Counted from the stretch's first letter, positions 23,743 through 33,059 are shown. The stretch: DNA of 64,000 nucleotides from Pseudomonas sp. ok272 (GCF_900109995.1 NZ_FOCB01000007.1:124001-188000); one strand, 5' to 3'. The notes: generated by a model not told the origin, from the sequence alone. Made by a program: numbers and translations.

Positions 23743-25017
23743 GCCTTCATCTGGTGCAGGCTGGGCATGCTTTTGCATTATCCTGATCAACATCAGCACG
23801 CATCCCGTAAGCGAGCCCATGCTCTGGAGCCTCAGATAAAAACTTATATCCGGGGCGCCTGCGCTTAAAAAGTAAATAACCGGAAGCAGCACACACAACA
23901 TTATAAAAATCATAATCAACTGAGGCGTCAAGGTATCGTGCAGCCCCCGCAAATGAGCCGCGCACAACGCAAGTAAAGCACCACTTATTAAAAAGACAGA
24001 AACAGTCAAATAAGCACTCAGATCAACCGCCACCACATCCCCCCCCATCAAAAAGAACAAGTCCCGTCCGAAACACCACACTCCAAACAGTATAAAAGCC
24101 ATCAACCCAGCCAACCCTATCAGCGCTTTTAAATAGGCGTCAGATCGTTCTAGTGGATGAGTACTCACGTACAGGCTATGGGCTTGCGCACAGGCTAAAA
24201 CAGGCACCATCAACAACCCTATAACTGACATGAACACCGCAAGCTGAGCAACCCGTGTCGGCGCCAACACCGCCAGCCTTTCATTTAGTAAATAAAAATA
24301 GATTTTCTGCCCCGCCAACCCTATTGCAATAGGTGCACCCAGCACCAGAACACGACGCACAATACGCCGACAACACTCCGGATAAAAATCAAACCCACGA
24401 GTACGAGAAAGCAACACAAGACAAAATAAAAACAAACACTCACTCAGCGTGAAATACCCCATCCCCCAAAGATAAAAACCTTCAGCACTGCTTATAAAAT
24501 AGGCCACCAACACATACACGCAGGAAAACAGCACGACACAAAACCGTATCAAGGCACACACTTTCGCACGACCCGTGGACTCATGAAAAGCATGCAAAAA
24601 TGTGTTCACCACCAATAAAGGTACCGCACATACATACACCACAGACAACACACCAACTTCCTCCGCCCCTATCAATTGGGCGCCGGAAAACGACTTAACT
24701 TCAGCCACTAATACCGCACACAGCACTCCAGCAAACACCCCAAGGCAGAATGCCAGGGTAAATCCATTACGAAACAAAAGCCTGCTGCGCAACTCATCAA
24801 CAGCGACCTCAGCACTTAAATTACCAACGCCCCCCAACAACATCGAGACCAGTGCAGAAACCACCGAAAAAAAAGCCAGAACGTAACTAAACAGCACCAA
24901 GCCCGCGGCACTCTTATGCGCCACAAGCGCCAGTACAAAAGAAACACCGAAGAACGGAACAATACGACTTAACAAAAAGGGAACGAAAGACACTCTCATG
25001 TATTCAAAATAAGACAT
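23728..25017 (-). CDS. MATE/MurJ-superfamily membrane protein (flippase-like)
   Basis: A 429-residue, very hydrophobic protein with about 12 membrane helices in the MOP (MATE, polysaccharide flippase, MurJ) pattern. No substrate-defining motif is recognised. Its coding strand is clearly richer in A and T than the flanking core genes, with Cys-rich helices and more varied codon use, which suggests horizontal acquisition. The start codon abuts the stop of the DUF1399-like gene (TGA directly followed by ATG), so translation is likely coupled. The conserved neighbours, the Sel1 gene and the DUF1820 gene, lie on each side. It may export or flip a product connected with its partner; that is inference. 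Confidence 0.75.
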   Translation of the reverse strand: MSYFEYMRVSFVPFLLSRIVPFFGVSFVLALVAHKSAAGLVLFSYVLAFFSVVSALVSMLLGGVGNLSAEVAVDELRSRLLFRNGFTLAFCLGVFAGVLCAVLVAEVKSFSGAQLIGAEEVGVLSVVYVCAVPLLVVNTFLHAFHESTGRAKVCALIRFCVVLFSCVYVLVAYFISSAEGFYLWGMGYFTLSECLFLFCLVLLSRTRGFDFYPECCRRIVRRVLVLGAPIAIGLAGQKIYFYLLNERLAVLAPTRVAQLAVFMSVIGLLMVPVLACAQAHSLYVSTHPLERSDAYLKALIGLAGLMAFILFGVWCFGRDLFFLMGGDVVAVDLSAYLTVSVFLISGALLALCAAHLRGLHDTLTPQLIMIFIMLCVLLPVIYFLSAGAPDISFYLRLQSMGSLTGCVLMLIRIMQKHAQPAPDEGLGQR

Positions 25018-25458
25018 TCAGTGCATCTCCCAAATAGACACCATCCTTTCCCCGAACTCCAACTCATGCAAATGCTGAATCACCTCGAATGCAACTTCCA
25101 GGCGCCTCAAATCCTGATCATCTCGAACGCCAAAATAGGGGTAGTGATGAAAATAATATCCGAAAATACGCTGGCAATCGGCCTCGTATTGACGAGTGTC
25201 TAATATATGCTGATGCCAAACCTCATCAACCTCCAGCATCGGAGGAAGAACCGGATAATCACTTAAGTACTTTTTATTCAAGAAGAGAACGTTTCTATAA
25301 TACTGAACTGCTATTTCCGCTTCGACTTCCGACCACTTTCGGCACAACAACCTATCTCCCGACACGAGCTTCTCCTGGATAAGATGGAAGTCCATACCAT
25401 TGATATAAACCACCGCTCCCTCAAGGGTCGGGCATATCAGCCCATCTGATCGCCGCAT
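25018..25458 (-). CDS. Glycine-rich-domain-like (DUF1399-type) protein
   Basis: A 146-residue protein whose centre carries VDEVWHQHILDTRQYEADC and FGYYFHHYPYFG (about residues 77-110). This matches the core signature of the DUF1399/GRDP family, best known from plant glycine-rich-domain proteins (WHxHxLxxxxYxxDC). The bacterial version lacks the glycine-rich tail. The family's biochemical role is unknown; the conserved His and Cys residues could bind metal. The ATG at 25458 has no visible Shine-Dalgarno, and an SD-led mini-frame ends 20 bases upstream. It forms a tight two-gene unit with the MATE-like gene. Confidence 0.65.
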   Translation of the reverse strand: MRRSDGLICPTLEGAVVYINGMDFHLIQEKLVSGDRLLCRKWSEVEAEIAVQYYRNVLFLNKKYLSDYPVLPPMLEVDEVWHQHILDTRQYEADCQRIFGYYFHHYPYFGVRDDQDLRRLEVAFEVIQHLHELEFGERMVSIWEMH

Positions 25459-25478
25459 TGAGTGAGGCAGTGTTTTGG

Positions 25479-25529
25479 TTATCGCCTCGTAACCATATCT
25501 AGATCCTCCACTTTAAGTATTAGCCGCAT
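25479..25529 (-). promoter_or_regulatory. SD-led mini-ORF ahead of the DUF1399-like gene
   Basis: A 16-codon frame starts at 25529 and contains an internal in-frame ATG at 25496 that gives a 5-codon peptide, MVTRR. The internal ATG is preceded at 8 bases by GGAGG (complement at 25505-25509), the best ribosome-binding site in the region. Its stop lies 20 bases before the ATG of the DUF1399-like gene, which has no SD of its own. This looks like a leader for translational coupling, or marks a different true N-terminus. Confidence 0.35.
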
Positions 25530-25864
25530 TAAATGCCGGCAAACAAACAATACTCAATCACACAGGAAGCGCACATAAGACCGAAGCTACAAATACGCCA
25601 GTATTATCCCAAGCAACTGCACTAAACCTCTTACATGAAGTACCCGTTATTCAACAGACAGACGAGGAAGTCATAGCTCGCCACTTGCGTGGCAGGGGAT
25701 AACTTTTCCCAACGCGCAGAAAATCCCGCTCGCCGTCGCCGTCAATGGCCGCGGGCAGAATCATCTGATGCAAAACGAAAGGTTTTTTAAATGAGAGGTT
25801 GTTGCTGTCAAGCACGGTGACACGCCCACCATCGCCCCCCTGTAGCAAAGGGGGCGAGGCCATG

Positions 25865-25885
25865 TGACGGCAACAGGTGCCGTCA
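25865..25885 (-). terminator. Hairpin downstream of the DUF1820 gene
   Basis: TGACGGCA and TGCCGTCA form a perfect 8-bp stem with a 5-base loop, 19 bp beyond the stop of the DUF1820 gene. No T run follows on the minus strand, so this is a weak or processing-type terminator. Confidence 0.4.
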
Positions 25886-25904
25886 GCGCGCTATTGGCAA
25901 AACC

Positions 25905-26234
25905 CTACTTCTCAGGCATTGGCATCGGAAACGGCATGACGTTGCCGACCGCGCCGCGGGCTTCGCTGATTTTCGGGGTGCCCAGGCGTTCGACTTCGTC
26001 GATCCGCACAATCGAATGCATCGGCACGAAACTGCGCACCACGCCTTCGAACTGCGCCTTGAGTTTCTCTTCGCTCGGATCGACGACCACTTGCGTGCGC
26101 TCGCCAAAGACGAACTCTTCCACTTCCAGGAAGCCCCACAGATCGCTTTGATAGATCTGCTTGGCGTACATTTCGAACACCTGGCCCTGATTGAGGAAAA
26201 TCACCTTGTAGATTGGGGCTTCACGTTTGGTCAT
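25905..26234 (-). CDS. DUF1820 family protein
   Basis: A 109-residue cytoplasmic protein beginning MTKREAPIYKVIFLNQGQVFEMYAK and containing GFLEVEEFVFGERTQVVVDP, which matches the DUF1820 family of gammaproteobacteria. Function unknown. It is divergent from miaB and holds the same place in PAO1 as I recall it. The open frame continues far upstream only as a shadow of miaB. No strong SD precedes the ATG at 26234, and a second ATG lies 6 codons upstream. Confidence 0.82.
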   Translation of the reverse strand: MTKREAPIYKVIFLNQGQVFEMYAKQIYQSDLWGFLEVEEFVFGERTQVVVDPSEEKLKAQFEGVVRSFVPMHSIVRIDEVERLGTPKISEARGAVGNVMPFPMPMPEK

Positions 26235-26369
26235 GGTGGGCGGGCAACACATCGGGGGATAAAAATGAGGGCGCGAACTATAGCATAGCCGCTGGACGCA
26301 CAGCGGTAGGAACCTGGACACATGTTCCCTATAATGCGCGGTTCTTTGAATCGCGTGATGATCCCGTCC

Positions 26370-27698
26370 ATGGCCAAGAAGCTTTACATCGAAACCCACG
26401 GTTGCCAGATGAACGAGTACGACAGCTCGCGCATGGTCGATCTGCTGGGTGAACACCAGGCCCTGGAAGTCACCGCCCGCGCGGAAGACGCCGACGTGAT
26501 TCTGCTCAACACCTGCTCGATCCGCGAGCGCGCCCAGGACCGGGTGTACTCCCAACTGGGCCGCTGGCGCGAGCTGAAGCTGGCCAACCCGGAGATGGTC
26601 ATCGCCGTCGGCGGTTGCGTGGCCAGCCAGGAAGGCGCCGCCATCCGCGATCGCGCCCCGTACGTAGACGTGGTGTTCGGCCCCCAGACCCTGCACCGCC
26701 TGCCGGAAATGATCGACGCCGCACGCCTGACCAAGCTGCCGCAAGTCGATGTCTCGTTCCCCGAGATCGAAAAGTTCGACCACCTGCCCGAACCACGCGT
26801 CGATGGCCCGAGCGCCTATGTGTCGGTGATGGAGGGGTGCAGCAAGTACTGCACGTTCTGCGTGGTGCCCTACACCCGCGGCGAAGAAGTCAGCCGGCCG
26901 TTCGACGACGTGATCGCCGAGATCATTCACCTGGCCGAGCACGGTGTGCGTGAAGTCACCTTGCTGGGACAGAACGTCAACGGCTATCGCGGCACAACCC
27001 ACGACGGGCGCCTGGCAGATTTGGCCGAGCTGATCCGCGTGGTGGCCGCCGTCGACGGTATCGACCGCATCCGCTACACCACCTCACACCCGCTGGAGTT
27101 CTCCGACAGTCTGATCCAGGCCCACGCCGACGTGCCAGAACTGGTCAAGCACCTGCACTTGCCGGTGCAATCGGGTTCGGACCGGATCCTCTCGGCGATG
27201 AAGCGCAACCACACTGCACTCGAATACAAATCCAAGCTGCGCAAACTGCGGGCCGCCGTGCCGGGCATCTGCATCAGCTCGGACTTCATCGTCGGCTTCC
27301 CCGGCGAGACCGAAAAAGACTTCGAACAGACCATGAAGCTGATCGAGGACGTCGGCTTCGACTTCTCCTACTCGTTCGTCTATAGCCAGCGCCCGGGCAC
27401 CCCGGCCGCCGACCTTGCCGACGACACCCCGGAGGAGCTGAAAAAGCAGCGTCTGAACGCCCTGCAACATCGCCTCAACCAACAGGGCTTCGAGATCAGC
27501 CGACAAATGGTCGGTTCGACCCAGCGCATCCTGGTCACCGATTACTCGAAAAAAGACCCGGGCGAACTGCAGGGCCGTACTGAAAACAACCGTATCGTCA
27601 ACTTCCGCTGCGACAATCCGACCCTGATCGGCCAGTTCGCCGACGTGCACATCGATGCCGCGCAGCCACACTCGTTGCGAGGGTCGCTGATCCAGTAA
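26370..27698 (+). CDS. miaB: tRNA-2-methylthio-N6-isopentenyladenosine-37 methylthiotransferase
   Basis: A 442-residue radical-SAM enzyme that adds the 2-methylthio group to i6A37 of tRNAs. It has an N-terminal UPF0004 domain ([21 protein letters not shown]), a radical-SAM domain with C157-x3-C161-x2-C164 (CSKYCTFC) and a C-terminal TRAM domain. The start at 26370 ([12 protein letters not shown]) is chosen because the 16 upstream residues are unlike the family. A REP-like hairpin follows the gene. Confidence 0.96.
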   Translation: MAKKLYIETHGCQMNEYDSSRMVDLLGEHQALEVTARAEDADVILLNTCSIRERAQDRVYSQLGRWRELKLANPEMVIAVGGCVASQEGAAIRDRAPYVDVVFGPQTLHRLPEMIDAARLTKLPQVDVSFPEIEKFDHLPEPRVDGPSAYVSVMEGCSKYCTFCVVPYTRGEEVSRPFDDVIAEIIHLAEHGVREVTLLGQNVNGYRGTTHDGRLADLAELIRVVAAVDGIDRIRYTTSHPLEFSDSLIQAHADVPELVKHLHLPVQSGSDRILSAMKRNHTALEYKSKLRKLRAAVPGICISSDFIVGFPGETEKDFEQTMKLIEDVGFDFSYSFVYSQRPGTPAADLADDTPEELKKQRLNALQHRLNQQGFEISRQMVGSTQRILVTDYSKKDPGELQGRTENNRIVNFRCDNPTLIGQFADVHIDAAQPHSLRGSLIQ

Positions 27699-27710
27699 CA
27701 CCGCAGATCA

Positions 27711-27742
27711 CTGTAGGAGCCGAGCGTGCTCGGCGCCTACAG
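27711..27742. repeat. Single REP-like palindrome after miaB
   Basis: CTGTAGGAGCCGAGCGTGCT and its near-complement form a long imperfect hairpin (CTGTAGG...CCTACAG with CCGAGC/GCTCGG inside). It is related to the REP families here but is a singlet, and may also serve as the miaB terminator. Confidence 0.6.
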
Positions 27743-27843
27743 GTCCGGTGTTCGACATTGGGATATTTAAGAGCTTTCGCACCCAGGCCTCTGGCGTTAT
27801 CCTTGATTTCATCTTAATTACCCAAGGGCGGCTGAAAACAACC

Positions 27844-28848
27844 TTGAACGCACCCATCGAACCCCATCGTTTTATCCTCGAGCCCTTTGAGGCTCATCGC
27901 TTCGCCAACCTGTGCGGGCAATTCGACGAGCATTTGCGCTTGATCGAACAACGCCTGGCGATCGTGATTCGCAATCGCGGCAATCAGTTCGAACTGATTG
28001 GCGAGCTCAAGCACACCACCTCCGCCGAATCCCTCTTGCGCCGCCTCTACCGTGAAACCCAGGGTAGCGAGCTGTCGCCAGACATGGTCCACCTGTACCT
28101 GCAGGAGTCGGCCGTCGAAGAACTGGACAATCCAGCCCCCGCCGAAGCCGCCGTCGCCCTGCGCACCAAAAAAGGCATGATTCGCCCTCGCGGCTTGAAT
28201 CAGCAGCGTTACGTGAAGGAAATCCTCGGTAACGACATCAACTTCGGCATCGGCCCGGCCGGTACCGGCAAGACCTACCTGGCGGTGGCCTGCGCGGTCG
28301 ATGCGCTGGAACGCGAGCAGATCCGCCGCATCCTGCTGGTTCGCCCGGCGGTCGAGGCGGGCGAGAAACTCGGTTTCCTGCCTGGCGACCTGTCGCAGAA
28401 GATCGACCCGTACCTGCGCCCTTTGTATGACGCACTGTACGAAATGCTCGGTTTTGAATACGTGGCCAAGCTGATCGAGCGCCAGGTGATCGAAGTCGCG
28501 CCCCTGGCCTACATGCGCGGTCGCACGCTGAACAACAGCTTCATCATCCTGGACGAAAGCCAGAACACCACGGTCGAGCAAATGAAGATGTTCCTGACCC
28601 GGATCGGCTTTGGCTCGACGGCGGTGATCACCGGCGACATCACCCAGGTCGACCTGCCCAAGGGCACCAAGTCCGGGCTCAATCATGTGATTGAGGTGCT
28701 CAAGGACGTACCGGGCATCAGCTTTACCCACTTCAAGCCCAAAGACGTGGTGCGCCATCCACTGGTACAGCGCATTGTCGAAGCCTATGAGCGCTTCGAA
28801 AACCGCGCGGCCGATGAAGCTCCCAAGGATAGCCACCGCAATGCTTGA
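27844..28848 (+). CDS. ybeZ: PhoH-family ATPase (YbeZ)
   Basis: A 334-residue PhoH-like P-loop protein. It has Walker [10 protein letters not shown] and Walker [10 protein letters not shown]. Its partner YbeY lies directly downstream with an 8-bp overlap. In other bacteria YbeZ works with YbeY in ribosome and rRNA quality control. I take the TTG at 27844 (encoding [11 protein letters not shown] next) as start because family similarity begins there; the frame is open back to 27748. The miaB-ybeZ-ybeY-corC-lnt order is widely conserved. Confidence 0.9.
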   Translation: MNAPIEPHRFILEPFEAHRFANLCGQFDEHLRLIEQRLAIVIRNRGNQFELIGELKHTTSAESLLRRLYRETQGSELSPDMVHLYLQESAVEELDNPAPAEAAVALRTKKGMIRPRGLNQQRYVKEILGNDINFGIGPAGTGKTYLAVACAVDALEREQIRRILLVRPAVEAGEKLGFLPGDLSQKIDPYLRPLYDALYEMLGFEYVAKLIERQVIEVAPLAYMRGRTLNNSFIILDESQNTTVEQMKMFLTRIGFGSTAVITGDITQVDLPKGTKSGLNHVIEVLKDVPGISFTHFKPKDVVRHPLVQRIVEAYERFENRAADEAPKDSHRNA

Positions 28849-29335
28849 GCTTGACCTGCAACGGGCGACCGACAAGGCCGTCCCCAGCGAAGACCAGTTT
28901 CGCCAATGGTGCGAACTGGCCCTGCGCCAGCGTACTGCCGACTCGGAGATGACCATTCGCCTGGTCGACGAAGCCGAAGCGCGTGAACTCAATCACACCT
29001 GGCGTCAAAAAGATTACGCGACCAACGTCCTGTCGTTCCCGGCCGACGTGCCCGACGAGTTTCTCGACATTCCGCTGCTGGGCGACCTGGTGATCTGTGT
29101 CGCCGTTGTCGAGCGTGAAGCGGCCGAGCAAGGCAAGGCGCTACAGGCCCACTGGGCACATCTGGTGATTCACGGCTGCTTGCATCTATTGGGTTACGAC
29201 CATATAGATGATGAAGAAGCTGAGGAAATGGAAGCACTGGAACGAACGTTGCTTGCAGAACTGGGTCATCCCGACCCTTATGCGGACGACGAAACCGAAA
29301 CATCCCCTATCGTTACAACAAAGGATTCAGAGTAA
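28841..29335 (+). CDS. ybeY: Endoribonuclease YbeY
   Basis: A 164-residue metal-dependent RNase needed for 16S rRNA 3'-end maturation and 70S quality control. The zinc motif [11 protein letters not shown] supplies H111, H115 and H121. The ATG at 28841 overlaps the ybeZ stop, indicating translational coupling. A short acidic C-terminal tail extends beyond the catalytic domain. Confidence 0.95.
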   Translation: MLELDLQRATDKAVPSEDQFRQWCELALRQRTADSEMTIRLVDEAEARELNHTWRQKDYATNVLSFPADVPDEFLDIPLLGDLVICVAVVEREAAEQGKALQAHWAHLVIHGCLHLLGYDHIDDEEAEEMEALERTLLAELGHPDPYADDETETSPIVTTKDSE

Positions 29336-29340
29336 TCGCT

Positions 29341-30180
29341 ATGAGCGAAGATCGATCGAGCAACGGGCAGAAGTCATGGCTGGGTAAGCTCACCCAGGCT
29401 TTTGCCCACGAGCCGAAGAACCGCCAGGAGCTGCTGGAGCTCCTGCGTGATGCCCACCAGAACAAATTGCTGGACAGCGAAGCGCTGGCCATCGTCGAAG
29501 GCGCCATCCAGGTGGCTGACCTGCAAGTGCGCGACATCATGGTCCCGCGCTCGCAAATGGTCAGCATCAAGGCGACCCAGACACCCCGCGAGTTCCTGCC
29601 CGCCGTGGTCGACTCGGCCCACTCCCGCTACCCGGTGATTGGCGAAAGCCACGACGACGTGATGGGCGTGTTGCTGGCCAAGGACTTGCTGCCGTTGATC
29701 CTCCAGGAGAACGGCGACCGCTTCAACATCAAGGACCTGCTGCGCCCGGCCACCTTCGTGCCCGAGTCCAAGCGCCTGAACGTGTTGTTGCGCGAGTTCC
29801 GCGCCAACCATAACCACATGGCCATCGTCATCGACGAGTACGGCGGCGTGGCCGGCCTGGTGACCATCGAGGACGTGCTGGAGCAGATCGTCGGCGACAT
29901 CGAAGACGAGCACGACGTCGAGGAAGACAGCTACATCAAGCCGTTGCCCAGCGGCGACTTCCTGATCAAGGCCCTGACGCCGATCGAGAACTTCAACGAG
30001 TTCTTCGACAGCGAGTTCTCCAACGACGAGTTCGATACCGTTGGCGGCCTGGTGATGAGCGCGTTCGGGCACTTGCCAAAACGCAATGAAATCACCGAAA
30101 TTGGCGCCTATCGCTTCCGTGTCCTGAACGCGGACAGCCGGCGCATTCACTTGCTGCGCCTGACACCTATTGCCCGGTAA
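29341..30180 (+). CDS. corC: CorC/HlyC-type CBS-domain protein
   Basis: A 279-residue soluble protein with a short N-terminal linker, two CBS domains (VRDIMVPRSQMVSI at about 64-77, and IVIDEYGGVAGLVTIEDVLEQIVGDI at about 161-186) and a C-terminal CorC_HlyC domain (DTVGGLVMSAFGHLP). It belongs to the family linked to magnesium and cobalt efflux. The gene starts 5 bp after ybeY and precedes lnt by 14 bp, so all are in one operon. Confidence 0.92.
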   Translation: MSEDRSSNGQKSWLGKLTQAFAHEPKNRQELLELLRDAHQNKLLDSEALAIVEGAIQVADLQVRDIMVPRSQMVSIKATQTPREFLPAVVDSAHSRYPVIGESHDDVMGVLLAKDLLPLILQENGDRFNIKDLLRPATFVPESKRLNVLLREFRANHNHMAIVIDEYGGVAGLVTIEDVLEQIVGDIEDEHDVEEDSYIKPLPSGDFLIKALTPIENFNEFFDSEFSNDEFDTVGGLVMSAFGHLPKRNEITEIGAYRFRVLNADSRRIHLLRLTPIAR

Positions 30181-30194
30181 CCCTAAGGATTGAA

Positions 30195-31718
30195 ATGCGC
30201 TGGATGACCCGCCCCGGCTGGCCCGGTAACTTGCTGGCCGTGGCGGCCGGTGCAATCACCACCCTGGCGCTGGCGCCGTTCGATATCTGGCCGCTGGCAC
30301 TGCTGGCGGTCGGACTTTTCTATGCAGGCCTGCGCGAACTGACACCCCGTCAGGCGCTGGGTCGTGGTTGGTGCTTCGGCTTTGGCCTGTTTGGCGCGGG
30401 CACCAGCTGGATCTACTACAGCATCCATCACTTCGGTGGCGCCTCGGTGCTGCTGGCCGGACTGCTGATGCTGGCGTTCACCGCCGCCATCGCCTGGTTC
30501 TTCGCCCTGCCCACCGGGATCTGGGCACGCTGGTTGCGCCGCAACGAAGCACCCGTGGCCGATGCCCTGGCCTTCGCGGCGCTGTGGGTCGCCCAGGAAG
30601 CGTTTCGTGGCTGGTTTCTCACCGGTTTCCCGTGGCTTTACTCCGGCTACAGCCAACTCGACGGCCCGCTGGCCGGGCTCGCGCCGGTTGGCGGAATGTG
30701 GCTGGTGTCGTTCGCCATTGCCTTGACGGCCGCACTGATCTGCAACGCTCCCCGCCTGCTGCGCACCCGGCGCAAGGGCTTCATCGCCGCCGGCATCTTG
30801 CTGCTGGCCGGCCCATGGGTCGCAGGCTTTGCCCTCAAGGGCCATGCCTGGACCAGCCCATCGGGCGATCCGCTGAGCGTGGCCGCCATCCAGGGCAACG
30901 TCGAGCAAAGCATGAAATGGGACCCGGCCCAGCTCAACGCACAGCTGGCGCTGTACCGCGACATGAGCATGGATTCCAAGCCGGTCGACCTGTTGATCTG
31001 GCCGGAAACCGCCGTCCCGGTGCTCAAGGAGTCCGCCGAGGCCTACCTGACCACCATGGGGAACTTCGCCGCCGAGCGTAATTCCGCGCTGATCACCGGG
31101 GTGCCGATCCGCCAGATCGTGCACAACGAAAGGCGCTTCTACAATGGCATCACCGTGCTGGGCGAAGGCGACGGCACTTACCTCAAGCAAAAACTGGTGC
31201 CATTCGGCGAGTACGTGCCGTTGCAGGACGTACTGCGCGGACTGATTGCCTTCTTCGACCTGCCGATGTCGGACTTCGCCCGCGGCCCGGCCGACCAACC
31301 GTTGCTCCAGGCCAAGGGCTACCAGATTGCCCCGTTCATCTGCTACGAAGTGGTGTACCCCGAGTTCGCCGCCAGCCTGTCGGCCCGCAGCGATCTGCTG
31401 CTGACCATCAGCAACGACACCTGGTTCGGCACCTCTATCGGTCCCTTGCAACACCTACAGATGGCGCAGATGCGCGCCCTGGAAGCCGGACGCTGGATGA
31501 TCCGCGCCACCAACAACGGCGTGACCGGGCTGATCGACCCTTTCGGCAAGATCACCGCGCAGATCCCACAGTTTGAACGCGGCATCCTGTACGGCGAGGT
31601 CGTGCCGATGCACAACCTGACACCGTACCTGCAATGGCGTTCGTGGCCGCTGGTCATCCTGTGCCTGCTGCTGTTTGGCTGGGCGCTGCTGGCCAATCGA
31701 ATTGCCAAGACGGTGTGA
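30195..31718 (+). CDS. lnt: Apolipoprotein N-acyltransferase
   Basis: A 507-residue inner-membrane enzyme that adds the third acyl chain to lipoproteins. N-terminal membrane helices (about 1-215) are followed by a periplasmic nitrilase-like domain with the catalytic triad E271 (WPETAVP), K333 (LKQKLVPFGEY) and C383 (FICYEVVYPE), then a final C-terminal helix. The window encodes several substrates of this pathway (LptE, RlpA, SltB3, the MORN lipoprotein). Confidence 0.96.
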   Translation: MRWMTRPGWPGNLLAVAAGAITTLALAPFDIWPLALLAVGLFYAGLRELTPRQALGRGWCFGFGLFGAGTSWIYYSIHHFGGASVLLAGLLMLAFTAAIAWFFALPTGIWARWLRRNEAPVADALAFAALWVAQEAFRGWFLTGFPWLYSGYSQLDGPLAGLAPVGGMWLVSFAIALTAALICNAPRLLRTRRKGFIAAGILLLAGPWVAGFALKGHAWTSPSGDPLSVAAIQGNVEQSMKWDPAQLNAQLALYRDMSMDSKPVDLLIWPETAVPVLKESAEAYLTTMGNFAAERNSALITGVPIRQIVHNERRFYNGITVLGEGDGTYLKQKLVPFGEYVPLQDVLRGLIAFFDLPMSDFARGPADQPLLQAKGYQIAPFICYEVVYPEFAASLSARSDLLLTISNDTWFGTSIGPLQHLQMAQMRALEAGRWMIRATNNGVTGLIDPFGKITAQIPQFERGILYGEVVPMHNLTPYLQWRSWPLVILCLLLFGWALLANRIAKTV

Positions 31719-31740
31719 TCGACAACACACAAACTTATAG

Positions 31741-31828
31741 GTAGGAGCGAGCCTGCTCGCGAAAGCGGGGTGTCACGCGACATCATCAGAGCCTGACACA
31801 ACGCATTCGCGAGCAGGCTCGCTCCCAC
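31741..31828. repeat. REPIN between lnt and the YdcF gene
   Basis: The arms GTAGGAGCGAGCCTGCTCGC and TTCGCGAGCAGGCTCGCTCC face each other across a short spacer, between convergent genes. Confidence 0.85.
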
Positions 31829-31833
31829 CAGTA

Positions 31834-32601
31834 TCAATCTTTGCGATAGAACACCGAATACCCCGCCTGCCCCACCGCCTCATTGAGCAACTGCCCGGAG
31901 CGCCAGAACGACTTGACCGTCGGTATCCAGCCCCCAAAGGGCTCACCGTTGTCAGTCCCCAAAAAGCCCATCGGCGCCGGCACCACCGTCAGCCCGGCTT
32001 GTTCGAAGCTCCAGACCGCGCGCGGCATATGCCAGGCCTGCGTCACGACCACCACACGCTTGATCCCCTCGGGTTGCAGCAACTCGGCGCTGAACCGGGC
32101 GTTCTCCCACGTCGTGCGACTGCGCCCTTCCTGCCAGCGCACGCTCACGCCAAAATCATCCTGTAACGAATCCGCCATCAGCTTGGCTTCGGTCGGCGGC
32201 GTGCCGTAATGCAGACCGCCGCTGGTCAGCACCGGCAAGCCCGAGGCCTTGGCCAGTCGGGCGGCATAGCGCTCGCGCTCCAGGGCCACGCCGGTGGGCT
32301 GATCGCTGCCCCAGGCCAGGTCACCCCGCTCACGCCCGGCCCCCAGCACCACGATCACATCGGCCCGCTCGGCCAGGGTTGCCCATTCACTGCGGGCCAG
32401 CGCCGGCTCACGTTCGAGCGCCTTGGCGCCCCATTGCACGACCACCGGCAGGCTCATCAGCCAGAACCCACCCACGCCCAGCGCGAAGCACAACCCCGCC
32501 AGTCGCGGCCTTGACCGGCGCAACCACCAGGCAATGACCAGCAACAGCAAGAGAATGCCGGGGGGCATCAACAGTTGTTTGACGAGATAGCGAAAAGGCA
32601 T
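31834..32601 (-). CDS. YdcF/ElyC-family DUF218 membrane protein
   Basis: A 255-residue protein with two N-terminal membrane helices (about 10-30 and 35-57) and a DUF218 domain (VIVVLGAG at 80-87, LTSGG, SRTTWENARF, VTQAWHMPRAVWSF). E. coli ElyC, of this family, affects envelope polysaccharide and peptidoglycan homeostasis at low temperature. It is convergent with lnt. Confidence 0.85.
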   Translation of the reverse strand: MPFRYLVKQLLMPPGILLLLLVIAWWLRRSRPRLAGLCFALGVGGFWLMSLPVVVQWGAKALEREPALARSEWATLAERADVIVVLGAGRERGDLAWGSDQPTGVALERERYAARLAKASGLPVLTSGGLHYGTPPTEAKLMADSLQDDFGVSVRWQEGRSRTTWENARFSAELLQPEGIKRVVVVTQAWHMPRAVWSFEQAGLTVVPAPMGFLGTDNGEPFGGWIPTVKSFWRSGQLLNEAVGQAGYSVFYRKD

Positions 32602-32738
32602 CGAGCATCTCCAAAAGATGCCCGAAGCCTAAGTGGATTGAAACAAAGCGACAACCAAGGTGATGGGACTTCCGTTGAAAAAGCCATCACGGGTGACTTC
32701 ACGCGCCCGCATGGGGCGACCAACACGGGACTGCTCAC

Positions 32739-33059
32739 TTACTTGACCAGCAGCGACCGGACCTTTACCGCGCCCCTGCCAGGTGCTTTGTCCTTCAACC
32801 AGATGATTTGCGCCGAGCGCGGGGCATCCTTGGGTGCCACAGCAGCCAACACGCTGCCTCGTGCCTCGCGATCATTGCGGTCCAGGTAAGCCTGGATCAG
32901 TTCGAACTCTGCGCGGCTCAACCCGCGAAGTTCCAGCTCCAGCGGCCACTCATCGCGCAATCGGCCTGCGGTCTTTACCGCATCCAGCGCCAATCCCAGA
33001 CGATCGATCAGTTTTTCGTATAACTCGGGTTTCGTGATTTTTGTTTGTGGCTCAAGCAT
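32739..33059 (-). CDS. Conserved hypothetical protein upstream of leuS
   Basis: A 106-residue soluble, charged protein, predicted mainly helical at the N-terminus (ELYEKLIDRLGLALDAVKTAGRL) with a basic C-terminus (WLKDKAPGRGAVKVRSLL). I recognise no domain. It lies divergent from leuS and corresponds by position to a short hypothetical gene in PAO1. The codon use is ordinary for the window, which supports it as a real gene. Confidence 0.65.
   Translation of the reverse strand: MLEPQTKITKPELYEKLIDRLGLALDAVKTAGRLRDEWPLELELRGLSRAEFELIQAYLDRNDREARGSVLAAVAPKDAPRSAQIIWLKDKAPGRGAVKVRSLLVK

Larger units (their letters stand above)
25459..25904 (-). other. Right edge of the accessory island, mostly non-coding
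   Basis: Apart from the mini-ORF, the only candidate is a 70-codon open frame (25651-25863, minus strand, MASPPLLQGG to MTSSSVC). It lacks a ribosome-binding site and resembles nothing I recognise, so I do not call it a gene. The stretch 25500-25660 is AT-rich and probably carries the island promoter. GATAAT near 25602-25607 on the minus strand is a possible -10. The DUF1820 hairpin at 25865-25885 probably marks the return to core DNA. Confidence 0.4.

Noticed and set aside
23728..25458. Prophage or integrated element with integrase
   Set aside because: No integrase, transposase, tRNA gene or att-like direct repeat is seen at the island edges.
25905..27002. 365-codon frame extending DUF1820 upstream
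   Set aside because: The extension is antisense to miaB and does not resemble DUF1820; the family start is at 26234.
27711..27742. tRNA-like fold after miaB
   Set aside because: It is a simple palindrome of the REP type and has no cloverleaf, anticodon arm or CCA-compatible acceptor stem.
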